DNA of 30,303 nt from Saccoglossus kowalevskii (GCF_000003605.2 NW_003130356.1:1139320-1169622); one strand, 5' to 3'. Positions 9,371-23,045 are shown, numbered from the stretch's first letter. The notes: a model not told the origin generated them from the sequence alone. Numbers and translations: made by a program.

Positions 9371-10616
9371 AATATGGATTTATTCATCATCTCAATATAA
9401 TACGTGAAAATGTCCAAGGACTAACTACACGATGCATTTCAATAAATACATTTAAAAATTCGATTCGATAAAAAGGCACTTATTTCGAAGAAACGTGATT
9501 TGAAATCAATTAAATTCAGTATTATACAATTACTATCAATGCATTGAGTAACGTAAGACGATCCCTAATGTGTAGCTGTAGAAATAACTAAAACAAGAAA
9601 ATGTTGAATTGTACATTAAAATTCGTTCATTATAATGACATTGACATCAGTAGCGTGAATAATGGAACTATCGCTCAGTCGCTTCCCTATAAGATGTACA
9701 CAGTTATAAAGCTTGCTAAAAATGAAAATACCAGCGTTAACGTGTCGGGGATCTCAATTCCGACCTTCAAGTAAACTAAAAATATTCAAACCCATATTGG
9801 GAGATGTAAGGTAACAAACTTCTTATCGCATTTGGAGACCGTTTTTCATAAGAATGTCTTTTACACTAAGTGTGGAACTCTATAATTTAATAACGAACAG
9901 TAAATTAGAAATAATATTGTAGCAACTTTAAAAGTCTTTATTTATGAACAATCTGATAGTATCATCTATGATTGTGATTTTTTGATAAATGTCTATTGTA
10001 AAATAGTTGATTTTAAGATTGACTTTTCATTGTAGACTCTTATATACAAGTCCTAAAAAAGGTTTTAGGAAATTCAAACATGGACAATAGACAATTAAAT
10101 CTGTTTTACAGAAGATTTAATTTACACAATAATATAAAATATCCGTACCCTAATTTGAAAGAAACAATTTTTTAAACAAATATTTAAATGAAACTCGACC
10201 TAAAATCACATGGAAGCACTAGTTGTTCAGTACCTAATATATTCATAGTATATTACGTCACATGTAGACATACTGCGTTGAAGAGAGTATGATGATTTCA
10301 CGAGATGTGTGTGATTATAAGAACTAAGATTATAATAGACATGATTAGGCTATTGCAATAACAGACTTGTGCTAACACTGTATACTGTATTTTATAAATA
10401 CTAAAAATCTCGATTTTGTTTCTCCCTCTGAATCGAAAGACTTATAAACGGACGGACGCCAACTAGCATAAATTCATCGTCGAAATAAGGAAACCAAGCC
10501 TTATGTATAACACGGGGAAATTAATAAAGGTGCAAAATCGAATTTAATAATAAAAAACGTTGTGTGCAAAAAGTATAAATATTTGGCAATTACTCGCAGC
10601 TGGAGCAAATCTTGAG
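9371..10616. other. Non-coding stretch
   Basis: AT-rich with no frame worth reporting. It holds small inverted repeats, for example TAAATCT/AGATTTA near 10095-10120 and TGTCTATTGT with its inverse near 9990 and 10085. Confidence 0.5.
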
Positions 10617-10828
10617 TACTGTAAAGGGGGTAATTATTCACTGGGTTTTAATTTAGCTTATTTCGCTGACTGGAAAAATGCGCTAAATTAAAACACAGTG
10701 AATATGTAAAATTTAGCATAGAACACATTATCTAAATGATAAAACCGTGAATTTAAAACCCACTGAATATGCCTGAAATGGTAAATCAGTGAAATTTAAA
10801 CCCAGTGAAAATTAGTCATTTTACAGTA
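10617..10828 (-). mobile_element. Miniature inverted-repeat element A, copy 2 (inverted)
   Basis: About 212 bp and nearly identical, as reverse complement, to the element at 57-267, with only scattered substitutions (for example AAAACACAG for AAAACCCAG). Termini are TACTGTAAAGGGGG and the inverse of TACTGTAAAATGAC. It sits left of the last recognised EGF exon, so it may be in an intron of that gene. Confidence 0.8.
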
Positions 10829-11364
10829 CATTGTAGTCGTGTCACCTTAGGAATATGGTGATTAGTATGAAGCTAATTAGCATCACACCGGGTGAGTGTA
10901 CTGCGATGGGCGAACCGGATAAATACGCATACTCTGAAAGACATAAATTGAGAAAAGTTACAGATTCTTTTGTAATACATCGATTTGATCACGAACAATG
11001 ATGGATACCTTGCGTAGATTGTCACTGTTTCTGCATTTTTACAGAGCGGTCCTTCCATGCCGTCAGTGTGTCGTGTCACAGTGCCAAAGAGTATGAATCA
11101 TGGAATCAGCACAAAGTATGACCATCTCTACAGTTTTTTTTAAACATTTTTCGATATACTCAGAAACACAATACTAGTATACAAAAGCTGGATTACGCGA
11201 TCGTGGTACAAAGAGACATAATTATTAAAAATCAATAACAATATGGAGAATTCCTAGAGAAATTAAATTATGGGATGTATTATAGAAAGTAAACTAATAA
11301 CACAATCCAGCAGTATATTATATTCCATGAATCGTGCATATACGTGTTGACTATAAGCAACGTA
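10829..11364. other. Presumed intron 3' of EGF exon 25
   Basis: Follows the exon 25 donor on the minus strand, with no cysteine-rich exon visible. One 68-codon minus-strand frame (10873-11079) has no support. Confidence 0.4.
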
Positions 11365-11529
11365 TTGAAGCGGGAGGGGCGTCACCTGCGCACGCGCGGA
11401 AATTGAGTTCCAAGCGATGAAAACAACACATGCTAAAAACGCAAAGACTCGTGGGTAGACGCTTGTTTGTAAACAATGGCACGCTATGGCCATCTGACGC
11501 ATGCGAAGGTGACGACTCTTCCGCTTTAT
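11365..11529. mobile_element. Miniature inverted-repeat element C, copy 2
   Basis: About 165 bp. It has the same termini (TTGAAGCGGGAGGGGCGTCA; inverse ...GGTGACGACTCTTCCGCTTTA) and the same core (GGGTAGACGCTTGTTTGTAA) as copy 1. It ends about 28 bp from the border of EGF exon 25, just past the splice donor. Confidence 0.8.
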
Positions 11530-11557
11530 TTATCAGAAAAGTGGTATTCATACTTAC

Positions 11558-11671
11558 CGTCTTCGCAGTGAGGACCTGTATACATGTCAGAACATATGCA
11601 CGTGTAGCCAAATGTTTTGTCATAACAAGATCCGCCATTTTGACATGGATCACTAAGGCACTCGTTAATGT
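11558..11671 (-). CDS. EGF exon 25, calcium-binding type (last recognisable)
   Basis: Thirty-eight codons, starting [16 protein letters not shown], then [12 protein letters not shown] and GPHC. The acceptor is CCAACAG and the donor GTAAGTA. It fits the calcium-binding EGF consensus best (DINEC, C-x-D-x4-Y-x-C) and carries both O-glucose and O-fucose sites. A donor follows it, so coding continues further left. A miniature element ends about 28 bp beyond the exon border. Confidence 0.95.
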
Positions 11672-14600
11672 CTGTTGGCAAAAAAATGAGCAGAGGTTAA
11701 CTTGTGATCGGGAATTGTGTTTCTATTAGATGAAGCACTTCTGTGACGTCTATAAGCCAATTGTTATCGGTATTGAGTATTTGCTCGTCATTTAGAATAT
11801 GATAATTATCTCATTGACGAACGAGTATTGATCAAAACAATTACGACGTTCTGTGAACGAACGAGGTACTGACACAGATTACTAGCTGGCTGTTAGATGT
11901 ACAGTGGAAATGTAGTAGCAGAGCTAGTCCAAACAGCAAAACAACATTAGAGGGCACTGTCGCTAAATGCAATATTATAATACTTATATCAATGAAAAAC
12001 TATACATATTGGGGGGTTGAAAATAAATTTTTCAAAAAGAAGTATTTTTTGTAGAATGTCCTGAATTGTAAAGATTTGATGCTACGAATGTTTTGTTTTT
12101 TTGGAATATTGTTCCAAATTGTGGCACCTGTGTGAAATATTGTAGGCTGCTCAGATGTAGTTTTATCAGTGTTTACATAGAGGTGGAGTTGATGGCGCTG
12201 CCTTGTAAGTACTAGTATACTCGTGCTGATCAATAAATTGGAAATACTTAGATTAGACAGGGTGTATTCATAGATGTTGTCCATTGCCACCTCGGAGGTG
12301 ATATACGCTCGTATGGCATACCCATTTATGTAAATGGCTTACCTGTTTCGCATGCCGTTCCTCCATATCCTTCTCTACAAATACACGAGAATCCCTCCGA
12401 CGTTTCTGCGCAAGTCCCATCATTTTGGCAAGGATTCGAGTCGCATGGTGGAATCAATACAGCTGTAAAAAAATAAGCATAATAGCCTCTACAAATCTTA
12501 CATTTATTTAATATTCAAATATACTTGTTATGATATAGGAGGTTTGAATAATGTGAATGCACAACAGTCAGTCGTCGCGCAGCGCCCATTCGAATTTCGT
12601 GTAACAACGTGTTTTGCACGTCCCATAAGATTCATATCGAACAAGACGGTATCCTGCCTCTAAAGTCTATTTAATGATACCCATCAACATTATACAAATA
12701 CTTACATATTTCACAGTTGGTTCCCCGCCATTCCGGAGAACATTTACATAGATACGTCAACGTTTCGTCGCCAACTGCATGGCAGGCGCCATTATGTTTA
12801 CAGGTATCCGCTGTGCACACTGCTGGATTTGCAACTATTTGGGATATTCAAAATATAGATTTAAATATCATTGGGTTATATACAGCTTTTCAAGTATTGC
12901 ATTCAATAAATTCCATGAATTGGTAAATAGTTAACATATTTTACGTAAATATCATTGGCCTTATATCGTCCATATTTCATGTTCATTGACATCTTTTTAA
13001 ACAGGGATGGCCTGTGACTAATGGGGTGTGTGTTTATTTATGTAAATAAATGTGCAAATAAGTTTGTAAATGGTATACACATTCGAAAACGTTGTAGCCA
13101 AATCTGCATTTGGGAATTCCTATAACCTACACCACTATCAGATGTATTCAGCACAGTCATCAGTCGATAGAGTAATATGTTGTATAATTGTATATTTTCT
13201 TACCGGTTTCGCAGTTCGAGCCTTTGAACCCATCTTGACACACGCACACGTGTTCACCATTTTCCTGCACGTAGCATACGCCCGCGTTCAGACACGTGTT
13301 ACTCACGCACCCAGATGCTGGAAATACGAAGCACGATCGGATAATGAAACTAAAACCCAAAGAGTTCGATCACGATAGACCGAACTGAATCCCATTGAGA
13401 TGTTTAAATGCACAGGAATATATCACGTAATCAACGTTTGAACCCAGTTAAATTCCATAATTGACTTATTATAAGTAAATACGGCAAGCAAATGACACCG
13501 AATAAACGGCAAGGTAAATACTACGTCAAATTATAGTAAACACGTAATGCGTGCGTGACTCGAACCGGCGCTCGCGTCAGGCACGCTGTACATGTTTACT
13601 ACGTAGTATTTCCCCTCCCGTTTATTCGGTGTCATTTGCTTACTTTACATTCTGTCAACAGCAACTATGAGTTTACACAATATACGAATTAACTGATATA
13701 GTTATTGAATAACTTTAAAACAACAAAAATGATAACTTCAGTTAACAGGGAAAAAACTTACCAACATATATATTACAATTAGTTCCACCCCACCCAGTAG
13801 GGCAAGAGCACGTGTACACAGTACCGGTAGTGCCACATGTGCCGCCGTTCATGCACGGATTGCTGCTGCAGGAACTGGTTGGACCATCTGTGACATAGAA
13901 TTGGAAAAGTATATAACAAGAAAATCTGCAGCACACAATACATAGTACAAAATTAGATATATTAAATTTCGCAAAAAAAAATAGTTAGAAATGTTGTCTT
14001 TATACTAACTACAGCGGCTGAAGTTGAATGTTGACAACTGATTATAATGTCAGACGATAGCTGTCCCCGACCACTCAACTGTTTTTCATCTGCCGGCCGA
14101 TTACAGTAACACGTGGGACTGGGTGTAGACGAGAATAAAATAATTCTATAATTCTATAACTCGATTTCGTGTTTTGTTTGTCGATCATTGAGTATTATGT
14201 TCAACAAACGAATGTGTTGGTAAATATGAGTATTTAAATATAATGTTATCGTTTGTTTTTGTTGATCAATTACAGTGTAATTTAAAGTTTACACCGCTGT
14301 GTCGGTCGTTATCAAATCGCAAGTAATATACTATATTCAGTAGTATATATTCAATAAACACAACTCAAACTCCCGTGGACTTACAAATTTCGCAGTGATC
14401 ACCGATCCAGTTCGAGGGACAGTTACAAGTATATACACCAGCGCTGGTTCCAGTTGTACACACACCACCATTCAGACATGGTGACGGAACGCACATGTTC
14501 TGCCCTGAAAGCAATATACAAAAAGCGCAAACAAGGCTTAGACACAGTGGCTAGACATTCCAACTCAATATAGTAGCTCAGGATTCACCATATTGGACAG

Positions 14601-17600
14601 AGATTTGTGAATATTTAACGCATTCAAGTGCACTCGTATTTGTGTGCGATTTAAATTTGTCACTTCAGTTGTTAAAGCTGAGTTGTAAGAACGACAAGTC
14701 GAATCATACCTATGAAACTACCGGCGAACTGGTGGCTTACATACTTATAAGGGAAATCCTTGGTACTTAGAAATGCATAAAACGATACAACATATAACAA
14801 TAGTGTCAGCAGATGCATTTTTTATTGTATGCCCCACATTTTGCGCATGTTCCAAAATATTTCCAACGCGTTTACAGTAGTAGCAAATCTGCCTGTAAGT
14901 AGTCTGGAACCATAACACACGTATGCTGATATGGAATTCATGAAATGCATATCACCACAGTGTGACGTCACACCGAAGTGATAACGTCTACGCATATGAT
15001 AAAATGTTTGACTCACTTGTTTGACAGTTGTCTCCTGTCCACCCAGATTGGCAATCACAGGTGTAGTAGATCCCAAAGTTATTGCACTCCGCAAAATTCA
15101 GACACGGGCTCGACGAGCAAGCATCCATAACTAAAACAATAAAATAAATACGACTTGACCTGATTGTACAGACATGTTTATCGAAAGAAAAGATTTTTAC
15201 ATTATATGTTCACATAGTGGGCCTCGCGTGTAGTTTGTAATTAAGCGTTAAAGACTTATGTACAAAACAATTTTGCACGGAACAGTGTAATAACGAGACG
15301 ATGGCAGTCTGATGTCTGACATGTTTGTGAGCTTGATACGAATCTCTGTTGCATAATGCAGCATCCTTTGAATGGCCATTAACATTAATCAATACAATTT
15401 CAATTTAGTTACAATGCCGATAATCACAATGCCAGAATTGACTATCATTATAAATTTAGCTGCATCAAAATCCTAAACAAATAACAGTTTAACTTCAATA
15501 TTTGTTGGGGATTTATACGATCCAAATCGACGCTCAGTTTTGCCGGATAGTGATTAAGTTCTACAGGGTCCGAAACTCTTAATTCTTTTTCGGTATAATG
15601 ACCCAGTAGACAAAATGGAAAGCTTGTTTCCGGGGTTATGCCATAAACCAACGCCTGACCCAACAGCAACGCCTTCGCACACAGAACTGAGACACAGCTG
15701 ACGTGAATAAATTGACCGATATGCGACACAGTTATATAAACATGTTAGTACAAAAACTTGATTGGCCGTTCTAATACATGTCAGGTTTGATAAAACAAAC
15801 AGTTGGTCAGCTTTGACAACGCGATGTAACCGAATAACCACAATGCATGGATGTATTCAACTTACTGCTTTGACAGTATGTTCCCGTGAAGCCCTGCTGA
15901 CACGTGCATACAATAACGGTGTTTGATACACTGCATGTACCACCATTACTACACGGATTGCTGTTGCATGGGTTCACATCTGAAATAACAATATATATTA
16001 AAACAACGAAAATATAATTTGGATCACTCAGTACTACGATGATAAAAGATGTTCTGCACAGTGATGCTAGAAGGCGTCGCCTCTAAATACGTGCTCCTAC
16101 GACACGTGTGTGCTCGTTAACAAGGACAAGTACACATATGTTGACGTTATTGCTAATTTACACAATATGTACCAATCATATGATATTAGTTAAATATAAA
16201 TTGCAACAATACGACCAAATTATTTTTACTGTTATTATACTGGTAATATTGTGCATACTGTGGTTTTCATCCACGTGTGTCGGGACAAACAGAGCCACTC
16301 ACGGCCACGAACAACATATATATCATAAATATTTCATAACCACTTACATATCTGGCAGTTATATCCGTCGTAGTTGTTCATACATTCACACTGGTGGTAG
16401 CCAAGTAGGTTGATGCATACCCCACCGTTCTGGCATGGGTTACTGGCACACTCGTCTATTTCTGAAATTGTAGTAGCATACCTTATTCGCAAGTGGTCGC
16501 TACGGAAGGCAGGGAACCCCGGGCTACTTATTTTACCCCATGCCCCATAGTATCTACCACCATCGCTTCTACTGTTCGAAATAACTTGGTTAGTGACCGC
16601 AAGGACAACAGAGAATGAAATTGATAAGGAGATACAAACCAGTGTCGTGGTTCATCACTTAATACCAACTAGACCTGGACGGCCAATTTTGAATGAGGTA
16701 CATTAAGTGGTCGTATGTTAATGTTCGTAGAATTAAAATGCGATATGTTATTTGGTGAATGTCGGCAAAAAGCCAGGTAATTTAGCAAAAAGGAAGAGAG
16801 TTAGTAAGTGGTACTACAAGCTTGACAGAGTTGCAGTGCGTGTTGGCTCAAAACCGTATAAACGTATGACCGTTTGTTGTCACTCTATTACAAGTTGTGG
16901 ATTGTATACTACTGGAACATGGGGGCATAAAAACAAAAAAACAAAAATGAATTATTAATATATTTCATGCTGAACAATGCTATAAANNNNNNNNNNNNNN
17001 NNNNNNNNNNNNNNNNNNNNNNNNNNNNNNNNNNNNNNNNNNNNNNNNNNNNNNNNNNNNNNNNNNNNNNNNNNNNNNNNNNNNNNNNNNNNNNNNNNNN
17101 NNNNNNNNNNNNNNNNNNNNNNNNNNNNNNNNNNNNNNNNNNNNNNNNNNNNNNNNNNNNNNNNNNNNNNNNNNNNNNNNNNNNNNNNNNNNNNNNNNNN
17201 NNNNNNNNNNNNNNNNNNNNNNNNNNNNNNNNNNNNNNNNNNNNNNNNNNNNNNNNNNNNNNNNNNNNNNNNNNNNNNNNNNNNNNNNNNNNNNNNNNNN
17301 NNNNNNNNNNNNNNNNNNNNNNNNNNNNNNNNNNNNNNNNNNNNNNNNNNNNNNGAAATGACGGATCATATGTTCAAATTATGTTATACCAGTTAATTAT
17401 CTCACTCAAATGATATTATGGGATACAAGAAATACAATATAGCTTAACTAACACCCGTCACCTCACCCGTACACTTACATTGTTCACAGTTGGTCCCTTG
17501 ATAGTTGGTGGCGCATTGGCAAGTATAGTAACCAATGCGATCTAGACATAACCCGTCATTTTGACACGGAAAACTTGCGCATTCGTTAATCTCTAATAAA

Positions 17601-20600
17601 TTTCAACAATACTGACATTGACAATGGTGAACAGGTGTACTTGGGATGCAAACACACATATACTAAGCTAAAAACAGTAATAATATCATTTCATAAGCAC
17701 GTATCGTAAATTGTTGCTAATTAAATGTACATCCCACTGGTAGAACCGACCGACTGCGTTCTACGTCGCTATCAGACTACTTACTTTCTTTCGCAGATTA
17801 TAACAGTTCAAAATAATTAGCAGGTAAATTAAAGTGAGTTGCCGATTGTAATGACGATAAATATGAACGGATGAGTTTACAGGCTTTACGAGATGGTCTT
17901 GTTTGACTTTGGTCTTCACGAGTACTCACCTGTGAAGCAGTTGAAACCGGAATAACCTTGCAAACAATCACATCGATAACTCGTTGGGAGGTTATTACAC
18001 GTACCACCGTTGTAGCAAGGATTACTGGAGCAGTAGTTGATCTCTGAAAGTCGAGGGATTATTAAAGGTTTGTGAATTTACATTGACATCCAGTTATATA
18101 GTGATCTTCTATAGATTTACAGCATACGTCCTCAGTTAGGAACCACTTGAAACACAACGCTTAACGATATTTTCTTGAATTCTTCATGGCATTTATTTAC
18201 CATATCTTATTTTAGATGAGTTCTGGTCTAAATTACACCATTAGATACATATTCGATGATTATTTTTTTCAAGATGATATCTATACTGTCTCGTTGAACA
18301 GATTTTACTTACTGATTTCACAAAATGTACCCGTATATCCTTGACCGCATACACACTGGAAGAATGTGTTTTGTTGGTTGACACACTGGCCTCCGTTTTG
18401 GCAAGGGTTGCTGTTACACGGATTCAGAACTATGAATTAAAAAAAACTGATAGTTTGAGTGGTGTATGGCAAGTAAAGTGAAAAGTGAACAGACTTATAT
18501 ATCGTCCAATTTAATTGTTATCGACGGACCTCTCCAAAAGCTTGACTTAACGACCACGAAAGTGTATAGTTGTTAGACATATAGTTGTTAGAGTATATAC
18601 TGGCACACTCGTTTTAAGATTGGCGATGGCAGACAAACGATGACAGATAAACTTCATTGCTCGGAATTTGTGAATAGTTGTCTAATGCGAAAGCATGATT
18701 ACCTTCTTCGCACGTGGTTCCTCCGTAATTTGCTAAGCAAATGCATCTGAAATCCGAGATCAAGTTGATGCAAGCTCCGCCATTACGACACGGGAAACTG
18801 TCACACGCGTTCAGTTCTGAAACATGAGCAAAATCAATGAGTACAAACTAAATGATAGATAATTGTGAAACATTAACAGACAGTGTTGCCACTAACCCGT
18901 CACCTACCAAATGCTCCAAAGCCAATCAAACCTTAAAACACCAAATATCGACGAGTTATTTCAGAACACCAATTTCGTTACCTGTCTCGCATCTAGTCCC
19001 GGTGTATCCGTACGAGCAAGAGCACAAGTAATTCCCGGCATCATTGATACACACTGCCCCATTTAAACAGGGACTGGACGTACATGGATTGATTTCTGAT
19101 GGAAGATTCAATAATTTGATGTCGTGATTTTTATATATATCAGTGCAGAAAAAAATACATAGACCATATTACCCATAAGCTATGTAGAATTATTAAAATA
19201 TTCATCTTATTCATTTAGCGTGATTTAGTTACTTAGGGTAAACCACCCTATTTATACCATTATTGATTCAACCCTTAAATAAAACTGAAAGTATACATGA
19301 CGAACGATAAGGTAACCTTTGGCACATGGTAGAAATTGCCTTCCGGGAGTCACCCTATTTTACACATGTAAGATGAATTACCTTTATGAAGTGGGTATTA
19401 TGGAAGTTGATGGAATCGGCCTACAATATAGTGTAGAGCACTGTTTAATTGTCATAATTGACAGCATTTACTTCCAGTTAATTTTGCGGGTAAAACTCTT
19501 GAATCTCTCATAAATGTTCATATTTTTCCTGAAAGTTTCCCTTGATGGAATTACGTTTGGATGTGAACATGTTAAATATCAGGACACACTAAGAATATAC
19601 CATATTCTAGACAGGCAAAAATGTGTTTGGACATACATAATGGTCTTAATCATTGAACCATTCAAATTGATACTGCAAGGCAACAAGTAACAGATTAACA
19701 GTTCAAAACATTCGGCGTGAATGCTACAGGCATGCATACATCGTCACGGTGAATCTGGCATGCACATGCCGTGAATCTTGCATGCATTGACCTTAAATCT
19801 CGCATGCATACGCCGTGAATCTTGCATGCACACGCCGTGAATCTCGCATGCATACGCCGTGAATCTCGCTTGCTTACGGCGCGAATCTCACATGCTTACG
19901 CAGTGAATCTCGCATGCACACGGCCGTGAATCTCACATGCCTGCGCCGCGAATTTCGCATGCACAATCCGTAAATCTCGCGTGCACACGCCGCGAATCTT
20001 GATGCACACGCCGCAAATCTCGCATGATTACGCCGTGAATCTGGCATGCATACGCCGTGAATCTTGCATGCACACACCAGGAATCTCGCATGCTTACGTC
20101 GCGAATCTTACATGCATACGCCGCGAATCTCGCATGCATACGCCGCGAATCTCGCATGCATAGCCATGAATCTTTCATGCACTCTAAGAATACATAGCTA
20201 TACACAAAGCAAAATAACTCCATGCAATACCTGTTTCACAATATGTCCCGGTCCACGAAGACTGGCAGGAACACGTGAACGAATCATAGTTATTCAAACA
20301 CAGACCATTATTCCTACATGGATTGCTATTGCATGGGTTGATTTCTAGAATATTGAACAAACACATGTTATCCGCAAAAAACAGAAATGATTAAACTCAA
20401 ACTATGTACAGATAACAAATGTATAACATTTAGTATTCAATTTCGTTACATGCAGTAACCATTAGATAATAATCTGTTTCATACCTATTAGGCAATTCTG
20501 CCCCGCCCATGCTTGCCCACACTCACACGTGTAGTACGTGATTCCATTGATGCATATCCCACCATTTTTACACGGATTACTCTGGCATGCATTTATTTCT

Positions 20601-23002
20601 GTTTATAGAGAAAAAAACAAACAAATCCTGTTAGATTGGGTTGAACTCGCAATATATGGATGCCACGCGATTGGTGTGTTGATAAGAACGTAGATGTTAT
20701 TTTGATAATAAAATTACACCTTACCTATTTGGCAAAGACTGCCTGTCCAACGCGCCGGGCACCTGCATTCGAATGAAGTCAAACTATTGATACAAGAACC
20801 GCCATTTTGACAGGGACTACTGAGGCATGGATTCACCGCTGATAATAAAGGAACGATTAAGGAGTTATTAGACAATTTGAATATTAAGGTTATTGTCATA
20901 GTTTATTTGTCAATCTTTCAAGATAATGTTTAATTTTGAAAGTTGTCGCACATAATTAAGAATTATTGATGTACGCCAATCAATGCCACGATAGAACCAG
21001 AAAAAAAACGTGCTCCCATTGCATGGCAAAGTTTTTTCATGTGATATGTTGTGTAAATTGGTAAGTAACTTAGTAAGTACACTTTCACATATAAACTAAA
21101 TTTATGAATATGTAGTTCCCATTCGTTCTAAAAAGGTAAAACCATGACGTGTTTTGCGCGGACTGATATACTTAGTTTATGTACATCCAACTTGTACAGT
21201 AATGACCAATTACAATGATCGAGTCTAACAACTTATGGGGTAAGTTGTTCGCTGCCGTATACTTACGCGAATCACAAATAGTACCAGTAAAAGTCGATGG
21301 GCAGCTGCACCGGAACTGTGTGGTCCCGATGTTAAGGCACGTACCACCGTTCAAACACGGGGCACTGTTGCACGGATACACTATCACTTCGCAGTGATGT
21401 CCAGAGTAGCCAGTGAAACAGACACACACGTACCCATCGCCGTCTACTGAACACACTCCGTTCTCACAGGGTGAATTACTACAAGGATGGGTAGGACCTA
21501 GGTACAAATATGTAGCGAGTTAACATGCGTCGACTGTATGGAAAGTTTGGATAATATACACCCATCGTCTTATCTTATTTCGTCATTCTCGTGTGTCAGA
21601 ATAAAATCTTACATATTCGTATTTTCAGAAAAAAGATTAAACAATTAAAAAGCCAAAAACACGTGATACGTGAAATACGTTTACAGGAAATTTGATCGAG
21701 TTACCACGTGACGAAGTACATCATACACCTTAAAGCGGGAGGGTCGTCATCTGCGCACGCACGAGAATTGAGTCCCAAGCGATTATAACAACACACGCTA
21801 AGAACGCAAAGGCTCATGGGTAGGCGCTTGTTTGTAAACAATGACACGCTATGGCCACCCGACGCATGCGTAGGTGACGACCCCCTACGCTTCAACAACT
21901 GGGAGTCGAAATAAGATAAAACTATTTAAATACTAATCGAGTGTGCACTCTACTTTAGCGCGAGCTTTAACATAAATTATAAACAATAGATTTAGGACAT
22001 CCATTACAAGCAACCATTGAGCAAGCTAAATTTAAAAAAAAGGAGAACTTATAAAAAGAAATAGCAATTAGTGAAGGTAGTATACGTAATATTGACCCGT
22101 AATTGATTACATTAATGGAGGTGAAATAAGTCACAATTTACATAATCATACGCAGGTGGCGATACGCGACAAATGTGCATTTATATAGCATCGTCTGCTA
22201 CACATTAGCGAATACTGAAAAATAAACGTAGTTATTATTATTCCAGCAGGTTTTCCGAAATACAATTTCATTTAAATCGTACTTGTGACATGCGTAGTTT
22301 GTCACCGCCACAAAGAAGTAGATAAAAAGTTTGAGATGGGTCATTATATAAAGCGTTTATATTTATATTATAGTCAACGCTTCAAACTTAAACAGAGTTC
22401 GTTTATATTCCATGTGCTGATCGAGTCTAAAATGTATTAATATGAATTGCCGTTTCTTTAGCAAACTCTATTTTACAGAAATAATGACCAACCCCAGACT
22501 GCCCACAAAACGCACGTGCACTAGTGGATGTTTGTTTCTAAAGGTAGAACACCAAAGTGAAACAAAACAGGTAAATAATGGTCCTTCACCATATTACCAA
22601 ATAGGCCATATAATTATTAAACCTACTAATTTCACATCGTTGGCCGACAAAATCCCCAGCACATACGCAAACAAAGCCGGAGTGCTGTTGTTCCGCAAAA
22701 CACATGCCTCCATTCCGGCATGGATTGCTGCTACACGGGTTATTCGTCCCTGTAAGATCAATCATCATGGCAATGTCACGTTGTCGCCACATTACCGTAC
22801 AAACATATTGACATTACGTAATAGCAATGCCAAGATACTGAAGTGTTATTTTCGATTCTCGTAGTATACATTAGTATCAGTATGGCACATCGATGACACA
22901 GATACAACTCAATGCAAATGAAACAAATGGGTGAAATGTGATATTTTTATAAAAAAATTAATGAAATTAATTCCAGTAATGCAACATTTGAATCACTGCT
23001 AC

Positions 23003-23045
<43 letters not shown>

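Noticed and set aside
16967..17413. Frames of 129-148 codons across the gap
   Set aside because: They consist almost entirely of N bases.
19729..20181. CRISPR-like array
   Set aside because: The units are tandem without unique spacers, diverged, and lie in an animal intron. No cas genes are present.
19874..20348. Overlapping open frames on both strands with repeated CMRDSRR or MHTPRIS peptides
   Set aside because: They are translations of the 22-bp minisatellite. Frames are open on both strands because the unit lacks stops.
20064..20348. Plus-strand frame running into EGF exon 11
   Set aside because: It is the minisatellite plus the antisense of a well-supported minus-strand exon.
22442..22864. 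140-codon plus-strand frame
   Set aside because: It covers EGF exon 7 in antisense. The minus strand has six correctly spaced cysteines and splice sites, while the plus frame shows no domain.
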